Source: Geomonas propionica
Lineage (GTDB): Bacteria; Desulfobacterota; Desulfuromonadia; Geobacterales; Geobacteraceae
Reading direction: 5' to 3'
Assembly (NCBI RefSeq): GCF_016458235.1
Contig: NZ_JAEMHK010000003.1
Location: forward strand, 1-64,000
Length of the DNA stretch: 64,000 bases
In this document: one piece after another, positions 39,014-47,770 of the stretch
Layout: each line of letters starts with the position of its first letter
Numbering within the stretch: position 1 is the first letter of the stretch
The notes under the pieces: generated by a model
Databases searched by the model: none
What the model was told of the DNA's origin: nothing
Seen by the model: the letters and a program-made list of their open reading frames with translations, nothing else
Made by a program: the position numbers and the translations under genes

Positions 39014-41002
39014 CTATGCCAGTTTGAACCGCCCCACGATCTGTTGCAGCTCCGCGGCGAGCCCCGACATGTGCGTCGCGGCCTTGGCAGTCTCGTGCGC
39101 GCCTCCCGCAGTTTCCGAGACCACGTCGGTTATGGTGCCGATGTTGGCGGTGATTTCGCCGGTCACCGCCGTCTGCTGTTCCGCCGCGGTCGCGATCTGG
39201 TGGATTTGGGAGGTGAGTTCGTTGATGGCATTCATGATGTCGCCCAGCGCCTCGCCGGAGCGGCGCGAGCTTTCCATGCCCGATTCCACCTCCTGCACCC
39301 CGAGCTTCATGCTCCCCACCGCACCGCTTGTGTCGTTCTGGATCGCCTTGATCATGGCACCGATCTCTTTGGTCGCCCGGGTGGTACGTTCGGCGAGCGC
39401 GCGGACCTCGTCCGCCACCACGGCGAAGCCGCGTCCCTGCTCGCCGGCGCGGGCCGCTTCTATCGCCGCGTTGAGGGCCAGGAGGTTCGTCTGGTCGGCG
39501 ATGTCCTCGATGGTCCCGACGATGGCGCCGATCTCGTCCGAGCGGGTGCCGAGGTTTTGGACGGTCTGTGCCGATTCTCTCACCCGTTCGGCGATCTTCT
39601 GCATGCCGACCAGGGTCTGCTGCACCACTTGGGCGCCGCCGCGGGCGGTGTCGCTGGCGCGGTTGGATGACTCGGCGGCCTGGGAGCAGTTGCTCGAGAT
39701 ATCGTTGGAGGTGGCGCTCATTTCTTCGCTGGCCGTCGCGACCGTTCCGGACTGAGCGGCGACCTCCTCCGCGGCGGTGGCGATCTGTACCGCCGTTGCG
39801 CTCAGCTGCTGGCAGGAGACGGAAAGCTGGCTGGTGTTTCGGGAGAGCTGGGAGACGATGCCATGGACGTTGTCGATGAAACGGTTGAACCAGGTGCTTA
39901 CCTCGCCCAGTTCGTCCTTGCGCCCCACTTCGAGTCGCCTGGTCAGGTCTCCCTCCCCTTCGGCGATGTCCTTGAGCATGCCGAGCATCCGGGAGAGCGG
40001 CCGGGTGATACCCAATGAGATGATGACGCCGAGGAGGCAGGTGCCGAGGCTCGCCGCGCCTGCCAACACCAGGCTCAGAATAAGGGTTAGACGCGCGTCG
40101 TGGGCCAGTCGTCCGGCGGTGGCCAGGATTTCTTCGGTAAGGACATCCTCGACCTGTTTCATGGTGTCGATCTTCTCGGTGATCACCGGGAACCAGGTCT
40201 CGGCAGGGATGCCGAAGTGGCCGGAAAGCCCCTTGGACAGCACGGCACCCCTAATCTCCTCGACCTTGCCGAATACAGGCGCCTTCGCTTTCTCCTCGTA
40301 GGCCGCGACCGCCTGTGGAGAGGCGAACTTGCGGAACATGTCGAGGTAGTCCTGCTGGGCAGCCAGGATAGTCATGGTCCGCTGCAGCTTCTCCTGGTCG
40401 AGGTTGTCGGCTGCGAGCACCGCGTTCAAGGCGGCCCGCTCCTTCCCTGTCTCCTCCTTGGCTTTCACGAAGCTGTAGTAGGCGGTCGCCTGGCGCATCA
40501 CCTCGCGCTTACCGCTGGTGGTGGCAACTGCTGCCACGACATCCATGTACGAGTTGATCAAGCCGGTGTAGAAGGTGTAGGCCTGCGCGCCGGTCTCCTG
40601 GAGCGTGTCGATCCTGACGCGGGTCTCCTTGAGCTTCGCGATCGCGCCTGACGCCGCGTCCAGGCTTGCCTTCACCACCGCCACCGATCCCTGGTTCTTC
40701 TCGAGGAACCCGGCCACCGCCTCGATCTGCTGGTCCACCTTGGCGCGCTGGCCGGCGAGTTCCTCCTTGAATTTGCCACCCTTGGCGTTGAGGTAGCCGG
40801 AGGTGTAGCCTCGCTCCTTCTGGATCTGGTGCGACAGCTCACCCACCTGGACCGCCAGTGCGGTCAGCTTCTGGGTCTGGACCAGCCCCTGCAGGACCGC
40901 ATAGTCTCTGTTCGCGTTGTAAACCGAAAACACCACCATACCGAGCACCGGGACGGCGATCATCAGCAACAGCTTGGTGCGGATTCTTAGATTCTGAAAC
41001 AT
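39014..41002 (-). CDS. NIT-domain methyl-accepting chemotaxis protein
   Basis: The product is 662 residues. A transmembrane helix at about 8-26 is followed by a periplasmic, all-helical nitrate/nitrite-sensing (NIT) domain (about 45-290; QIQKERGYTSGYLNAKGG is typical). A second helix (LTLILSLVLAGAASLGTCLLGV), HAMP, and a long signalling domain come next, with the conserved hairpin DQTNLLALNAAIEAARAGE. No pentapeptide tether is seen at the C-terminus. It likely reports nitrate, nitrite or related signals to a CheA/CheW array. ATG 41002 follows AAGGAAGGAACAACC. Other chemotaxis genes are not adjacent. Confidence 0.93.
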   Translation of the reverse strand: MFQNLRIRTKLLLMIAVPVLGMVVFSVYNANRDYAVLQGLVQTQKLTALAVQVGELSHQIQKERGYTSGYLNAKGGKFKEELAGQRAKVDQQIEAVAGFLEKNQGSVAVVKASLDAASGAIAKLKETRVRIDTLQETGAQAYTFYTGLINSYMDVVAAVATTSGKREVMRQATAYYSFVKAKEETGKERAALNAVLAADNLDQEKLQRTMTILAAQQDYLDMFRKFASPQAVAAYEEKAKAPVFGKVEEIRGAVLSKGLSGHFGIPAETWFPVITEKIDTMKQVEDVLTEEILATAGRLAHDARLTLILSLVLAGAASLGTCLLGVIISLGITRPLSRMLGMLKDIAEGEGDLTRRLEVGRKDELGEVSTWFNRFIDNVHGIVSQLSRNTSQLSVSCQQLSATAVQIATAAEEVAAQSGTVATASEEMSATSNDISSNCSQAAESSNRASDTARGGAQVVQQTLVGMQKIAERVRESAQTVQNLGTRSDEIGAIVGTIEDIADQTNLLALNAAIEAARAGEQGRGFAVVADEVRALAERTTRATKEIGAMIKAIQNDTSGAVGSMKLGVQEVESGMESSRRSGEALGDIMNAINELTSQIHQIATAAEQQTAVTGEITANIGTITDVVSETAGGAHETAKAATHMSGLAAELQQIVGRFKLA

Positions 41003-41248
41003 GGTTGTTCCTTCCTTCGCACGGGGTTCTCCAGCCTCTACTCCCGCGCCAGGCGCGACTGGCGGCGCATTGTGGCGGCATCTCTGCCCGCCTTTGACAT
41101 TAGTTTTCAATTTATCGGCGGGGCGGGAGGGGGCTTTAGCGAAATTTGCGGAGGGGCGGCGGTGATGGCGACGGGAATGATGGGAGTCATGGGAGCTGGA
41201 GAGCGGACATGGCTGGAGGCTGGAGGCTTGGCTTGGGGGGGGAGCTAC
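41003..41248. other. Gene-free stretch
   Basis: Between the chemoreceptor start and the purine-permease terminator the sequence is G-rich and repetitive (GGAGGCTGGAGGCTTGG). No credible gene or RNA is seen. Confidence 0.45.
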
Positions 41249-41285
41249 AAAAAAAGCCGCTGCCCTCATGGTGGGGCAGCGGCTT
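41249..41285 (-). terminator. Rho-independent terminator after permease
   Basis: On the minus strand AAGCCGCTGCCC pairs with GGGCAGCGGCTT around a short loop, followed by TTTTTTTG. It ends the operon that finishes with the purine permease gene. Confidence 0.93.
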
Positions 41286-41312
41286 GCCGACAAACGGCGA
41301 AACGGGCGGGAG

Positions 41313-42623
41313 CTACTTCGCGCCGAACAGGAAGTAGGAGAGCGACAGCAGTGCCAGCACCCACATGCCCCCTTTCATTTCCTTGATGCGGCCGGTGGCC
41401 CCCTTCATGAGCGGGTAGGCGATGAAGCCGGCGGTCATGCCGACGCCGATGTTGTAGGTGAAGATCATCAGCACCACGGTCAGGAAGGCGGGGATGAGCT
41501 CGGTGAAGTCGTCAAAATCGATCTTTGCCAGCGGGCTGATCATGTAGGAGCCGATCACGATCAGGGCGATACCGTAGGCATGCGCCGGGACGATGGTGAA
41601 CAGCGGCGCGAAGAAGAGCGCCAGCAGGAAGAACAGGGCGGTGACCAGGGCGGTGAAGCCGGTGCGCCCCCCTTCCTCGATGCCTGCCGCGGATTCGATA
41701 TAGGCGCCGGTGGTGGTGGTGCCGAGCAGCGGCGCGGCCACGGTGGCGAGGGCGTCGGCCAGCATCGGCTTCTCGATCTCGGGGAGGTTGCCGTTTTCAT
41801 CCAGGAGGTCGGCGCGCATGGAGAGGCCGAGCAGGGTGCCCACGGTATCCAGGAAGGCCATGATGAAGATGGTCAGGATGATCGGGAAGAAGCTCGGGTT
41901 GAGCGCGCCGGCGAAATCGATTTTGAACAGGATGGGGGTGATGTCCGGCGGCATGCTGACGAAGGATTGCGGCAGCGGGGTCACCTTGAGGATGATGGAG
42001 GCGATGGTGGTAACCACGATGCCGATCATCATGGAGCCGAGCACCTTGCGGGAGATGAGCACCACGGTGAAGAGCAGGCCGAAGACGGCCAGGAGCACGG
42101 AGGGATGGGACAGGTCGCCCAGCTTGACCGGGGCGCCCGGGACGCCCAGCACGACGATGCCTGTCTCGTTCAGGCCGATGAAGGTGAGGAACAGGCCGAT
42201 GCCGGTGGCGAAGGCGCACTTAAGCGACAGCGGGATGGACTCGGCGAGCCAGCTCCGTATCTTGAACAGGGTGAGCAGGGTGAAGATGACCCCGGCGAAG
42301 AAGACGGCGGCCAGCGCGGTCTGCCAGGAATAACCCATCACCTTGACCACGACGAAGGCGATGAAGGCGTTCTCGCTCATGTAGGGGGCGATGGCGAAGG
42401 GGCGGTTGGCGAAAAAGGCCATCAGTACGGTGCCGAACACGGCGGCGATGATGGTGGCTGTGGTGGAGGGGCCGCGCGGGATACCGGCGTTTTCGAGGAT
42501 GGCCGGGTTGACGATGATGATGTACGCCATGGTGAGGAAGGTGGTGAGACCGCCGATGATCTCGCGCTTCATGCTGGTGCCGTAGCGTTGGAACTGGAAG
42601 TACGTGGCTATACGGGAGGTCAT
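41313..42623 (-). CDS. NCS2/AzgA-type guanine/hypoxanthine permease
   Basis: The product is 436 residues and highly hydrophobic (about 13 segments), in the AzgA branch of the nucleobase transporters. Family marks are REIIGGLTTFLTMAYIIIVNP, FAIAPYMSENAFIAF, FATGIGLFLTFIGLNETGI and SAAGIEEGGRTGFTAL. It imports hypoxanthine, guanine or adenine by proton symport. It starts 2 bp after the hpt stop, so uptake and salvage are coupled. AAGGAGC lies about 13 bases before the ATG. Note NAFIAF where many homologues have GLNAFF; other AzgA-like permeases in Geobacter-type genomes may share it. Confidence 0.92.
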   Translation of the reverse strand: MTSRIATYFQFQRYGTSMKREIIGGLTTFLTMAYIIIVNPAILENAGIPRGPSTTATIIAAVFGTVLMAFFANRPFAIAPYMSENAFIAFVVVKVMGYSWQTALAAVFFAGVIFTLLTLFKIRSWLAESIPLSLKCAFATGIGLFLTFIGLNETGIVVLGVPGAPVKLGDLSHPSVLLAVFGLLFTVVLISRKVLGSMMIGIVVTTIASIILKVTPLPQSFVSMPPDITPILFKIDFAGALNPSFFPIILTIFIMAFLDTVGTLLGLSMRADLLDENGNLPEIEKPMLADALATVAAPLLGTTTTGAYIESAAGIEEGGRTGFTALVTALFFLLALFFAPLFTIVPAHAYGIALIVIGSYMISPLAKIDFDDFTELIPAFLTVVLMIFTYNIGVGMTAGFIAYPLMKGATGRIKEMKGGMWVLALLSLSYFLFGAK

Positions 42624-42625
42624 TG

Positions 42626-43177
42626 CTAGTTTTGCTCCTTCATTGCGTAGAGTGCGGGTAAATTGCGCCAGTATCCTGCTATGTCCATGCCGCAGCCGAA
42701 CAGGAAGCGGTCTTCAACCTCCATCCCGACGAAGTCGGCCTTGGCACCGGGTGCCTTCCGGTCGTGGATCTTGTCCACCAGGACGGCGGTGTAGACCGCG
42801 GCGGCCCCCTCCTCCAGGCAGAACTTGGTGATCTCGGCCAGTGTCACCCCCTCGTCGAGGATGTCGTCGATCAAGAGCACCGTGCGTCCCTTCAGGGAGC
42901 GTTCCGGCTTCACCTTCCAAAGCAGGTTGCCACCGAACATCTCCGCGCCGTAACGTGTCGCGTGGAGGTAATCCAGTTCGAGGGCAAAGGGGAGCTTGTC
43001 CACCAGTTTGCCGGTCACGAACAGCCCGCCGTTCATGATGCAGAACGCGACCGGGTCGGTCCCCGCCAGGCGTTCCGCGATTTCCCGCGCCATGCGTGAC
43101 AGCGCCTCCTCGACTTCCTGCTCCGACCTCAGACAATCCGCCTTCTGGCGAATGTCCTCCATGTCTTTGAGTACCAT
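42626..43177 (-). CDS. hpt: Hypoxanthine(-guanine) phosphoribosyltransferase
   Basis: The product, 183 residues, attaches ribose-phosphate from PRPP to hypoxanthine or guanine in purine salvage. The PRPP-binding loop RTVLLIDDILDEGVTLAEI is classical, and FCIMNGGLFVTGKLVDKL and the C-terminal DFVGMEVEDRFLFGCGMD complete the family pattern. GAAGGAGCGGAA precedes the ATG at 43177. It overlaps, in a different frame on the same strand, the open tail of the adenylation gene; this overlap is probably an artefact of a frameshift in that gene. It is followed at 2 bp by the permease. Confidence 0.95.
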   Translation of the reverse strand: MVLKDMEDIRQKADCLRSEQEVEEALSRMAREIAERLAGTDPVAFCIMNGGLFVTGKLVDKLPFALELDYLHATRYGAEMFGGNLLWKVKPERSLKGRTVLLIDDILDEGVTLAEITKFCLEEGAAAVYTAVLVDKIHDRKAPGAKADFVGMEVEDRFLFGCGMDIAGYWRNLPALYAMKEQN

Positions 43178-44888
43178 TTCCGCTCCTTCGGAACATTTGT
43201 TTAAAGCCGCCGAACCATAGCAGATTTATGCTGTGAAAACAACTAATTGAACTTTCATTAGTTGTGGTTTCCCGTATACGGGTGGTGGGGGGGGGATGAG
43301 TCGGTTTGGGGAGGGGGCAGGGCGTGAACTCGCGCTCCAGGGCCTTGCGGTCGATCTTGCTGTTCGAGGTGACCGGAAGCGCCGGACGGCAGATGATTCG
43401 CTCCGGAATCATGTACTTGGGGAGGTGCGCGCCGCACAGGTCGAGCAGTTCCGCCGCTTCCACGGCGGCGCCTTCGGCGTGGGAGACGTAGGCCACGATG
43501 CGGCTGCCGGTGAGCTCGTCGGGGATGGCGATCACCGCCGCCTGCCTGATCCCCGGGTGGCTGTTCAGGACCACCTCGATCTCGTCCAGCTCCACGCGGA
43601 AGCCCTTGCTCTTCACCATGTGGTCCTTGCGTCCGGAGAAGACGAAATTGCCGTCGCCGTCCAGGCGCACCAGGTCGCCGGTGCGGTAGACCCTGGCGTG
43701 GCTGGCGGGGTTGCGGGGGTCGGGGCTGAACTGGGTCGCCGTGCGCACGGGATCGTTCCAGTAGCCAAGGGCCACGGTAGTGCTCAACACGTGCAATTCC
43801 CCCTCGCGCTCGGGCTCGGTCACCACCTCCCCCTCCTCGTCGACGGCGAAGACCTCGAAGTTCGGGAAGGGGGTCCCGATCGGTATCTTCCAGGCCTCCT
43901 GCGGCAGCTGCTCGGGCACCCGGAAAAAGAGGGAGGAGTTGGCCTCGGTCTGGCCGTAGACGTTGTAGAAGGCGGCGGTGGGCATGAAGCGCTTGAGGAC
44001 CTTCAGGTATTTGACCGGCATGAGGTCGCCCGAGAAATGGACCAGGCGCAGCCTGGGGAGCGTGAGCCGCTCCAGGGCGCCTTGGTCGGCCAGCTTGGTC
44101 AGCACCGACGCCACCGAGTTCCATACCGTGATCTCCTCGCGAGCGAGGAACTCGGCCAGGCGCACCGGAAAGGCGGAGAGCGCCTCCGGCACCAGCACCA
44201 ACGTCGCCCCCCCCTTGATGGCGCAGAAGATGTCGAAGATAGAGAGGTCGAAGTGCAGCGGCGCATGGTTGGCGAGACGATCTCCCGCGCCGATGGCGAA
44301 GAACTCCGTGGCCATATCGATGAAGGTGAGGGCGTTCAGGTGAGAGATGACCACTCCCTTGGGGGAGCCGGTGGAACCGGAGGTGTGCAGGATGTAGGCG
44401 GGGGAGGCGCCGCAGACCTGCGGGGAGAGTGGCGGGAAGGGGTGCGCTTCCAGGGTTTCCCAGGCGATCAGTTCGACCTTGGGCGGCGCGCTGCAGGGCG
44501 TCGTCACCACCGCCTGCTCCAGCTTCAGCCCCTCACCCCCTTCCATGAGTATCCGTTCCAGGTGTTCCGCCGAGGCGACGACGAGCCGTATGCCGCAATG
44601 GTTGATGATGGAGCACAGCCGCGGCGTGGGAGAAGCGGGGTCGAGCGGCACATAGACCGCACCGGCCTTGAGGATGGCGAAGACCGCTACGATGCATTCG
44701 ATCGATTTGTTCAGGAGGATGCCGACCCGGTCGCCGCGTTTGACGCCGTGGCCGGCCAAAAGGGCCGCCAGCCCGTTGCTGGTGTGCTCCAGTTCCCGGT
44801 AGGAGACCGTCCGGTCCTTGATCAGCACCGCCTGCCGTTCCGGAAACCTGGCCGCACTTTGCGTCAAAAGCTGCTGCAGCAGGTACAT
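42714..44888 (-). CDS. Amino-acid adenylation enzyme (PltF/AnaC-like), 3' end frameshifted
   Basis: The first 530 or so residues are a stand-alone adenylation domain that would activate an amino acid and load the carrier protein at 48.4 kb. Motifs: LHTSGSTGSPKGVVI (A3), HFDLSIFDIF (Asp for the alpha-amino group), YGQTEAN (A5), YRTGDLVRLDGDGNFVFSGR (A7-A8) and SNSKIDRKAL (A10 Lys). After this the literal frame has no stop and runs on over hpt to 42714, giving 724 codons whose last 180 are hpt in another frame. A C9 tract (43287-43295) lies at the junction. One base fewer there gives a stop at 43226, one more a stop at 43258. The true gene is therefore probably about 43226/43258-44888. It starts 19 bp after the flavoprotein gene. 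Confidence 0.85.
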   Translation of the reverse strand: MYLLQQLLTQSAARFPERQAVLIKDRTVSYRELEHTSNGLAALLAGHGVKRGDRVGILLNKSIECIVAVFAILKAGAVYVPLDPASPTPRLCSIINHCGIRLVVASAEHLERILMEGGEGLKLEQAVVTTPCSAPPKVELIAWETLEAHPFPPLSPQVCGASPAYILHTSGSTGSPKGVVISHLNALTFIDMATEFFAIGAGDRLANHAPLHFDLSIFDIFCAIKGGATLVLVPEALSAFPVRLAEFLAREEITVWNSVASVLTKLADQGALERLTLPRLRLVHFSGDLMPVKYLKVLKRFMPTAAFYNVYGQTEANSSLFFRVPEQLPQEAWKIPIGTPFPNFEVFAVDEEGEVVTEPEREGELHVLSTTVALGYWNDPVRTATQFSPDPRNPASHARVYRTGDLVRLDGDGNFVFSGRKDHMVKSKGFRVELDEIEVVLNSHPGIRQAAVIAIPDELTGSRIVAYVSHAEGAAVEAAELLDLCGAHLPKYMIPERIICRPALPVTSNSKIDRKALEREFTPCPLPKPTHPPPTTRIRETTTNESSISCFHSINLLWFGGFKQMFRRSGNGTQRHGGHSPEGGLSEVGAGSRGGAVTHGAGNRGTPGGDRPGRVLHHERRAVRDRQTGGQAPLCPRTGLPPRDTLRRGDVRWQPALEGEAGTLPEGTHGALDRRHPRRGGDTGRDHQVLPGGGGRRGLHRRPGGQDPRPEGTRCQGRLRRDGG

Positions 44889-44907
44889 GGCGTCCTCCTT
44901 TCTCCCC

Positions 44908-46056
44908 CTAAAGCCCCAGGAAGCTGGCGATGATGTTGCGCTGGATCTCGGACGTGCCGGAGTAGATTTTGCCGGCGATGGCGTCGCGCAGGTTGCGCTC
45001 GAAGTCGAACTCGGTGCTGTAGCCGTAGGCGCCGTGTATCTGCAGGGCGTCGGTCGCGTTTTGCACGTAGCTCTCGCTGATGAAGAGCTTGGCCATGGCC
45101 GATTCCAACGGGGCGCGGCGCCCCGCGCTCTTCAAGCCGGCAACCCGGTGCAGCATGAGGCGGGAGAGCTCGATACGCACCTTCATGTCGGCGATCTTGT
45201 GCGAGACCGACTGGCACTTGCCGATCGGCTGGCCGAACTGGCGCCGTTGCCGGGCGTACGCCACGCACTCCTCAAGGATCTTGTCCATCGCCCCCAGGTG
45301 CGCCGCGAACAGGCAGCTCCTCTCCCACTCCATCTCGGAGTTGAAGATGGCGGCGCCGCTTCCCTCCGCGCCGAGCCGGTTTTCCTCGGGCACCTCGCAC
45401 TCCTCCAGGAAGACCTCGCCCAAGGGGCAGGTCCTGAGCCCCATCATCTCCAGTGGCCGCCCCACCGAAAAGCCCGGCGTGCCTTTTTCGACGATGAACG
45501 CGGAGACGCCGGCGAACCCCTTGCTCGGATCGGTGACGGCGAAGACGAGCAGGAGATCGGCGATGGGGGCGTTGGTGATGAAGGTCTTGGAGCCGTTCAA
45601 GAGGTAGCGGTCACCGCGCTTTTCGGCACGGCAGCGCATGCTGAAAGCGTCCGAGCCCGCCTCCGGCTCGGTCATGGCGTGCCCCCCTTTGAGCTCTCCG
45701 GAGACGAGCCGGGGGAGGTAACGCTCCCTTTGCTGCGGCGTGCCGAAGCGGTTGATGGGTGATTCGCAGGTCCAGATGTGGGAGTTGAGTGAGAAGATGA
45801 GGCCGCTGTCGTGGCAGGCGTAGCCGAGCCCTTCCATGGTGGCGACGGCGGTCATGGTGTCCAGGCCGAGCCCCCCGTACTCCTCGGGCATGGTGATGCC
45901 CGGGATACCGAACTCGGCGCATTTGCGCCATCCCTCGTGGAAGAATTCCCCGCGCTTCTCCCGCTCCTTGGCCCCCTGGTTCAGGTCGCGGCGGGCAAAC
46001 TCGATGGCCATCTGCTTGAAGTTTTCCTGCTCCGTGGTGAAGGTGGTCGCGTCCAT
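44908..46056 (-). CDS. Acyl-CoA-dehydrogenase-like flavoprotein, probably acting on an ACP thioester
   Basis: The product is 382 residues and has the FAD acyl-CoA dehydrogenase fold: GGHAMTEPEAGSDAFSM, FITNAPIADLL, RRQFGQPIGKCQSV, QIHGAYGYSTEFDFERN. In medium-chain enzymes the catalytic Glu sits in YEGT; here that position is Ser366 (YSGTSEIQRN). A Glu at 245 (MEWERS) lies where isovaleryl-CoA dehydrogenase and the prolyl-carrier-protein oxidases (PltE/PigA type) have theirs. With the adenylation enzyme and carrier protein in the operon, oxidation of an aminoacyl-S-ACP is the best guess. Gaps are 19 and 24 bp to its neighbours. Confidence 0.88.
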   Translation of the reverse strand: MDATTFTTEQENFKQMAIEFARRDLNQGAKEREKRGEFFHEGWRKCAEFGIPGITMPEEYGGLGLDTMTAVATMEGLGYACHDSGLIFSLNSHIWTCESPINRFGTPQQRERYLPRLVSGELKGGHAMTEPEAGSDAFSMRCRAEKRGDRYLLNGSKTFITNAPIADLLLVFAVTDPSKGFAGVSAFIVEKGTPGFSVGRPLEMMGLRTCPLGEVFLEECEVPEENRLGAEGSGAAIFNSEMEWERSCLFAAHLGAMDKILEECVAYARQRRQFGQPIGKCQSVSHKIADMKVRIELSRLMLHRVAGLKSAGRRAPLESAMAKLFISESYVQNATDALQIHGAYGYSTEFDFERNLRDAIAGKIYSGTSEIQRNIIASFLGL

Positions 46057-46080
46057 GTGCGCCTCGCCGCCGCTTCGACC

Positions 46081-46737
46081 TTACAAGGTGAAGAAGAGAG
46101 AGGCAAGTCCGTAGTGGGGGGGAAGCCCCGCCTCTCGCTTCAGCACGTTGAAGGTGCCGATGGAAACCTGTTGCAGTTCGTGTATCGCCGCCACATAGCG
46201 ACTGCGGGCCTGCTCGTCCAGCGATCCCTTCAGACCGGAGCAGGCATAGATCAGGCATTTCAGAGGACGTTCCGCATGGGGCAGGAGGCATCCCCGCGGG
46301 CCGAGGTGGGCGCAGTGTGCAGCGGGAGGCCGTGCTGCCGGCACGATGGTGCGTTCCGGCTCGAAGCGCCGCCATGCCGCGCCCAGGCGCATGCACAGGT
46401 ACGCCGCCAACGGGGGGGCGGCCTGCCCGGCGTACCCCGAAACCCTGCTGTCTGTGTGGCGGCGCAGCCAGTAATCGATGGCGGTGAAGTAGTTCTCGGC
46501 GGACTCCCGGCAGCAGGCGCCCTGGCATCTATCGCAACGGGCATACGAGGGGAGATCTAGGGCGGCTATGCCGAGCTGGCAGGCGACCCGGTCCCGGTTC
46601 AGCTTTTCCAGCGCCTCCCGGGCCTGCGGCGACAGGTCATGATCCTGGTCCAGCAGGTCGTGGCTCAGGCTGGCCACGCGCTGGAACAGCCGGTACGGTC
46701 TGGAAAAATGCAAGAAATCCCGGAGGTCCCTGTGCAT
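46081..46737 (-). CDS. Cysteine-cluster protein (YkgJ-like)
   Basis: The product is 218 residues. Cys residues are arranged as CDRCQGACC, then HCAHLGPRGCLLPHAERPLKCLIYAC, the pattern of YkgJ-type metal-cluster proteins that bind zinc or an Fe-S cluster. The N-terminal 55 residues are helical and charged. No signal peptide is seen. In known clusters such proteins are accessory and poorly understood; here it may be an oxidoreductase or a metal-dependent modifying enzyme for the pathway. GGGGAGCGAC precedes the ATG. It is the fourth gene of the six-gene operon, 21 bp after the arginase-fold gene. Confidence 0.75.
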   Translation of the reverse strand: MHRDLRDFLHFSRPYRLFQRVASLSHDLLDQDHDLSPQAREALEKLNRDRVACQLGIAALDLPSYARCDRCQGACCRESAENYFTAIDYWLRRHTDSRVSGYAGQAAPPLAAYLCMRLGAAWRRFEPERTIVPAARPPAAHCAHLGPRGCLLPHAERPLKCLIYACSGLKGSLDEQARSRYVAAIHELQQVSIGTFNVLKREAGLPPHYGLASLFFTL

Positions 46738-46758
46738 GTCGCTCCCCTGACCAGACCG

Positions 46759-47745
46759 TCAGCCCTGGTCCTTCTTGCGCTGCGCCATCCCTGATAGTGC
46801 GTAGATCATGGCCCATGCCGCCAGGTGCGAGGAGTACCCGTGCGGGTCCTGCCCGGGGTAGACCTCGACGAAGTCGAGCCCGTCGATACCGGAGCGCCCG
46901 ATAGTCTGCAGCGCGGGCAGCAGCTCGTTGGGCAACAGCCCATTGAAGTCGGCGGGTCCGCCCGGGTTGTAGCCGGCGTCGACACAGTCGCTGCAGATGG
47001 TGACGAAGACATGTTTGGTCTTCTCGTGGGCGACGGAGATCGCATCCTGGGTCACCGCCACCATCCCGCGTTCCCGGATCTCCTTGGTGGTGAAGATGCG
47101 CGCACCCATGCTGCGGGCGTACTCGTACTGGGCGGGCGAGTTGCGCGGCCCCCTGATACCCATGTGCACGATGCTTTCTTTGCGCACATGGGGGAGCTGC
47201 GAGATCCGGTGCAACGGGCCGCAGCGCGGGAACAGGTCGGCCCCGAAGGACTTGGCGTTGTCGAGATGGGCATCGAAATGGATGATGCCGATGTCCCCTT
47301 CACCGGCCTCCGCGAGCGCCCTGACGATTTCGGGGGTGAATGAATGGTCCCCTCCCAGGACGAAGGGGATGCTGTGGCTGCGGTACACCTGCAACATCGC
47401 CTTGTGCACGTTGGCCATGGTCTCTGCCGGGTCGTTCGGGTTGACCGGGACGTCGCCCATGTCCCCCAACTGCAGGTGGTCGAACAGGTCGATCTCGTAC
47501 TCGGGGAGGAAGCCGCCGTAGCGCGCCGAGGCGTGCCTGATGCTGCGCGGAGCGAGTTCGCAACTGCTGAAGGAGCCCCACGTCACCGTCCCCTCCCAGG
47601 GAACGCCGGCCACGATGACGTCGCAGCCGCCCTGGAGGTTGCGGGGATCGAGCACCGGCACACCGAGGAAGGAGGGGGTGTCGCCGTACACCCGGGGGAG
47701 CGAGGCCTTCCTGTTGGGAACCATGGGGATTTCTTTGCTGTTCAT
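46759..47745 (-). CDS. Arginase/agmatinase-fold protein with a variant metal site
   Basis: The product is 328 residues of the ureohydrolase fold, which usually hydrolyses guanidino compounds with two Mn ions. The ligands GGDHS (His134) and DAHLD (158-162) are intact. The third motif, normally S-F-D-x-D, reads TICSD, so Cys251 replaces the first Asp while Asp253 is kept. The downstream DAGYNPGGPADFNGLLPNELL matches the family's end. The replacement may change metal, redox behaviour or chemistry, and argues against ordinary arginase or agmatinase. Gaps are 25 bp from the GNAT and 21 bp to the Cys-cluster gene, so it is part of the operon. Confidence 0.87.
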   Translation of the reverse strand: MNSKEIPMVPNRKASLPRVYGDTPSFLGVPVLDPRNLQGGCDVIVAGVPWEGTVTWGSFSSCELAPRSIRHASARYGGFLPEYEIDLFDHLQLGDMGDVPVNPNDPAETMANVHKAMLQVYRSHSIPFVLGGDHSFTPEIVRALAEAGEGDIGIIHFDAHLDNAKSFGADLFPRCGPLHRISQLPHVRKESIVHMGIRGPRNSPAQYEYARSMGARIFTTKEIRERGMVAVTQDAISVAHEKTKHVFVTICSDCVDAGYNPGGPADFNGLLPNELLPALQTIGRSGIDGLDFVEVYPGQDPHGYSSHLAAWAMIYALSGMAQRKKDQG

Positions 47746-47770
47746 GTCGGCTCCTTTGAGCGTAGCGGCC

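Noticed and set aside
43296..44933. 545-codon plus-strand frame opposite the adenylation gene
   Set aside because: Its opposite strand carries all A-domain motifs; this one is an open frame created by high GC.
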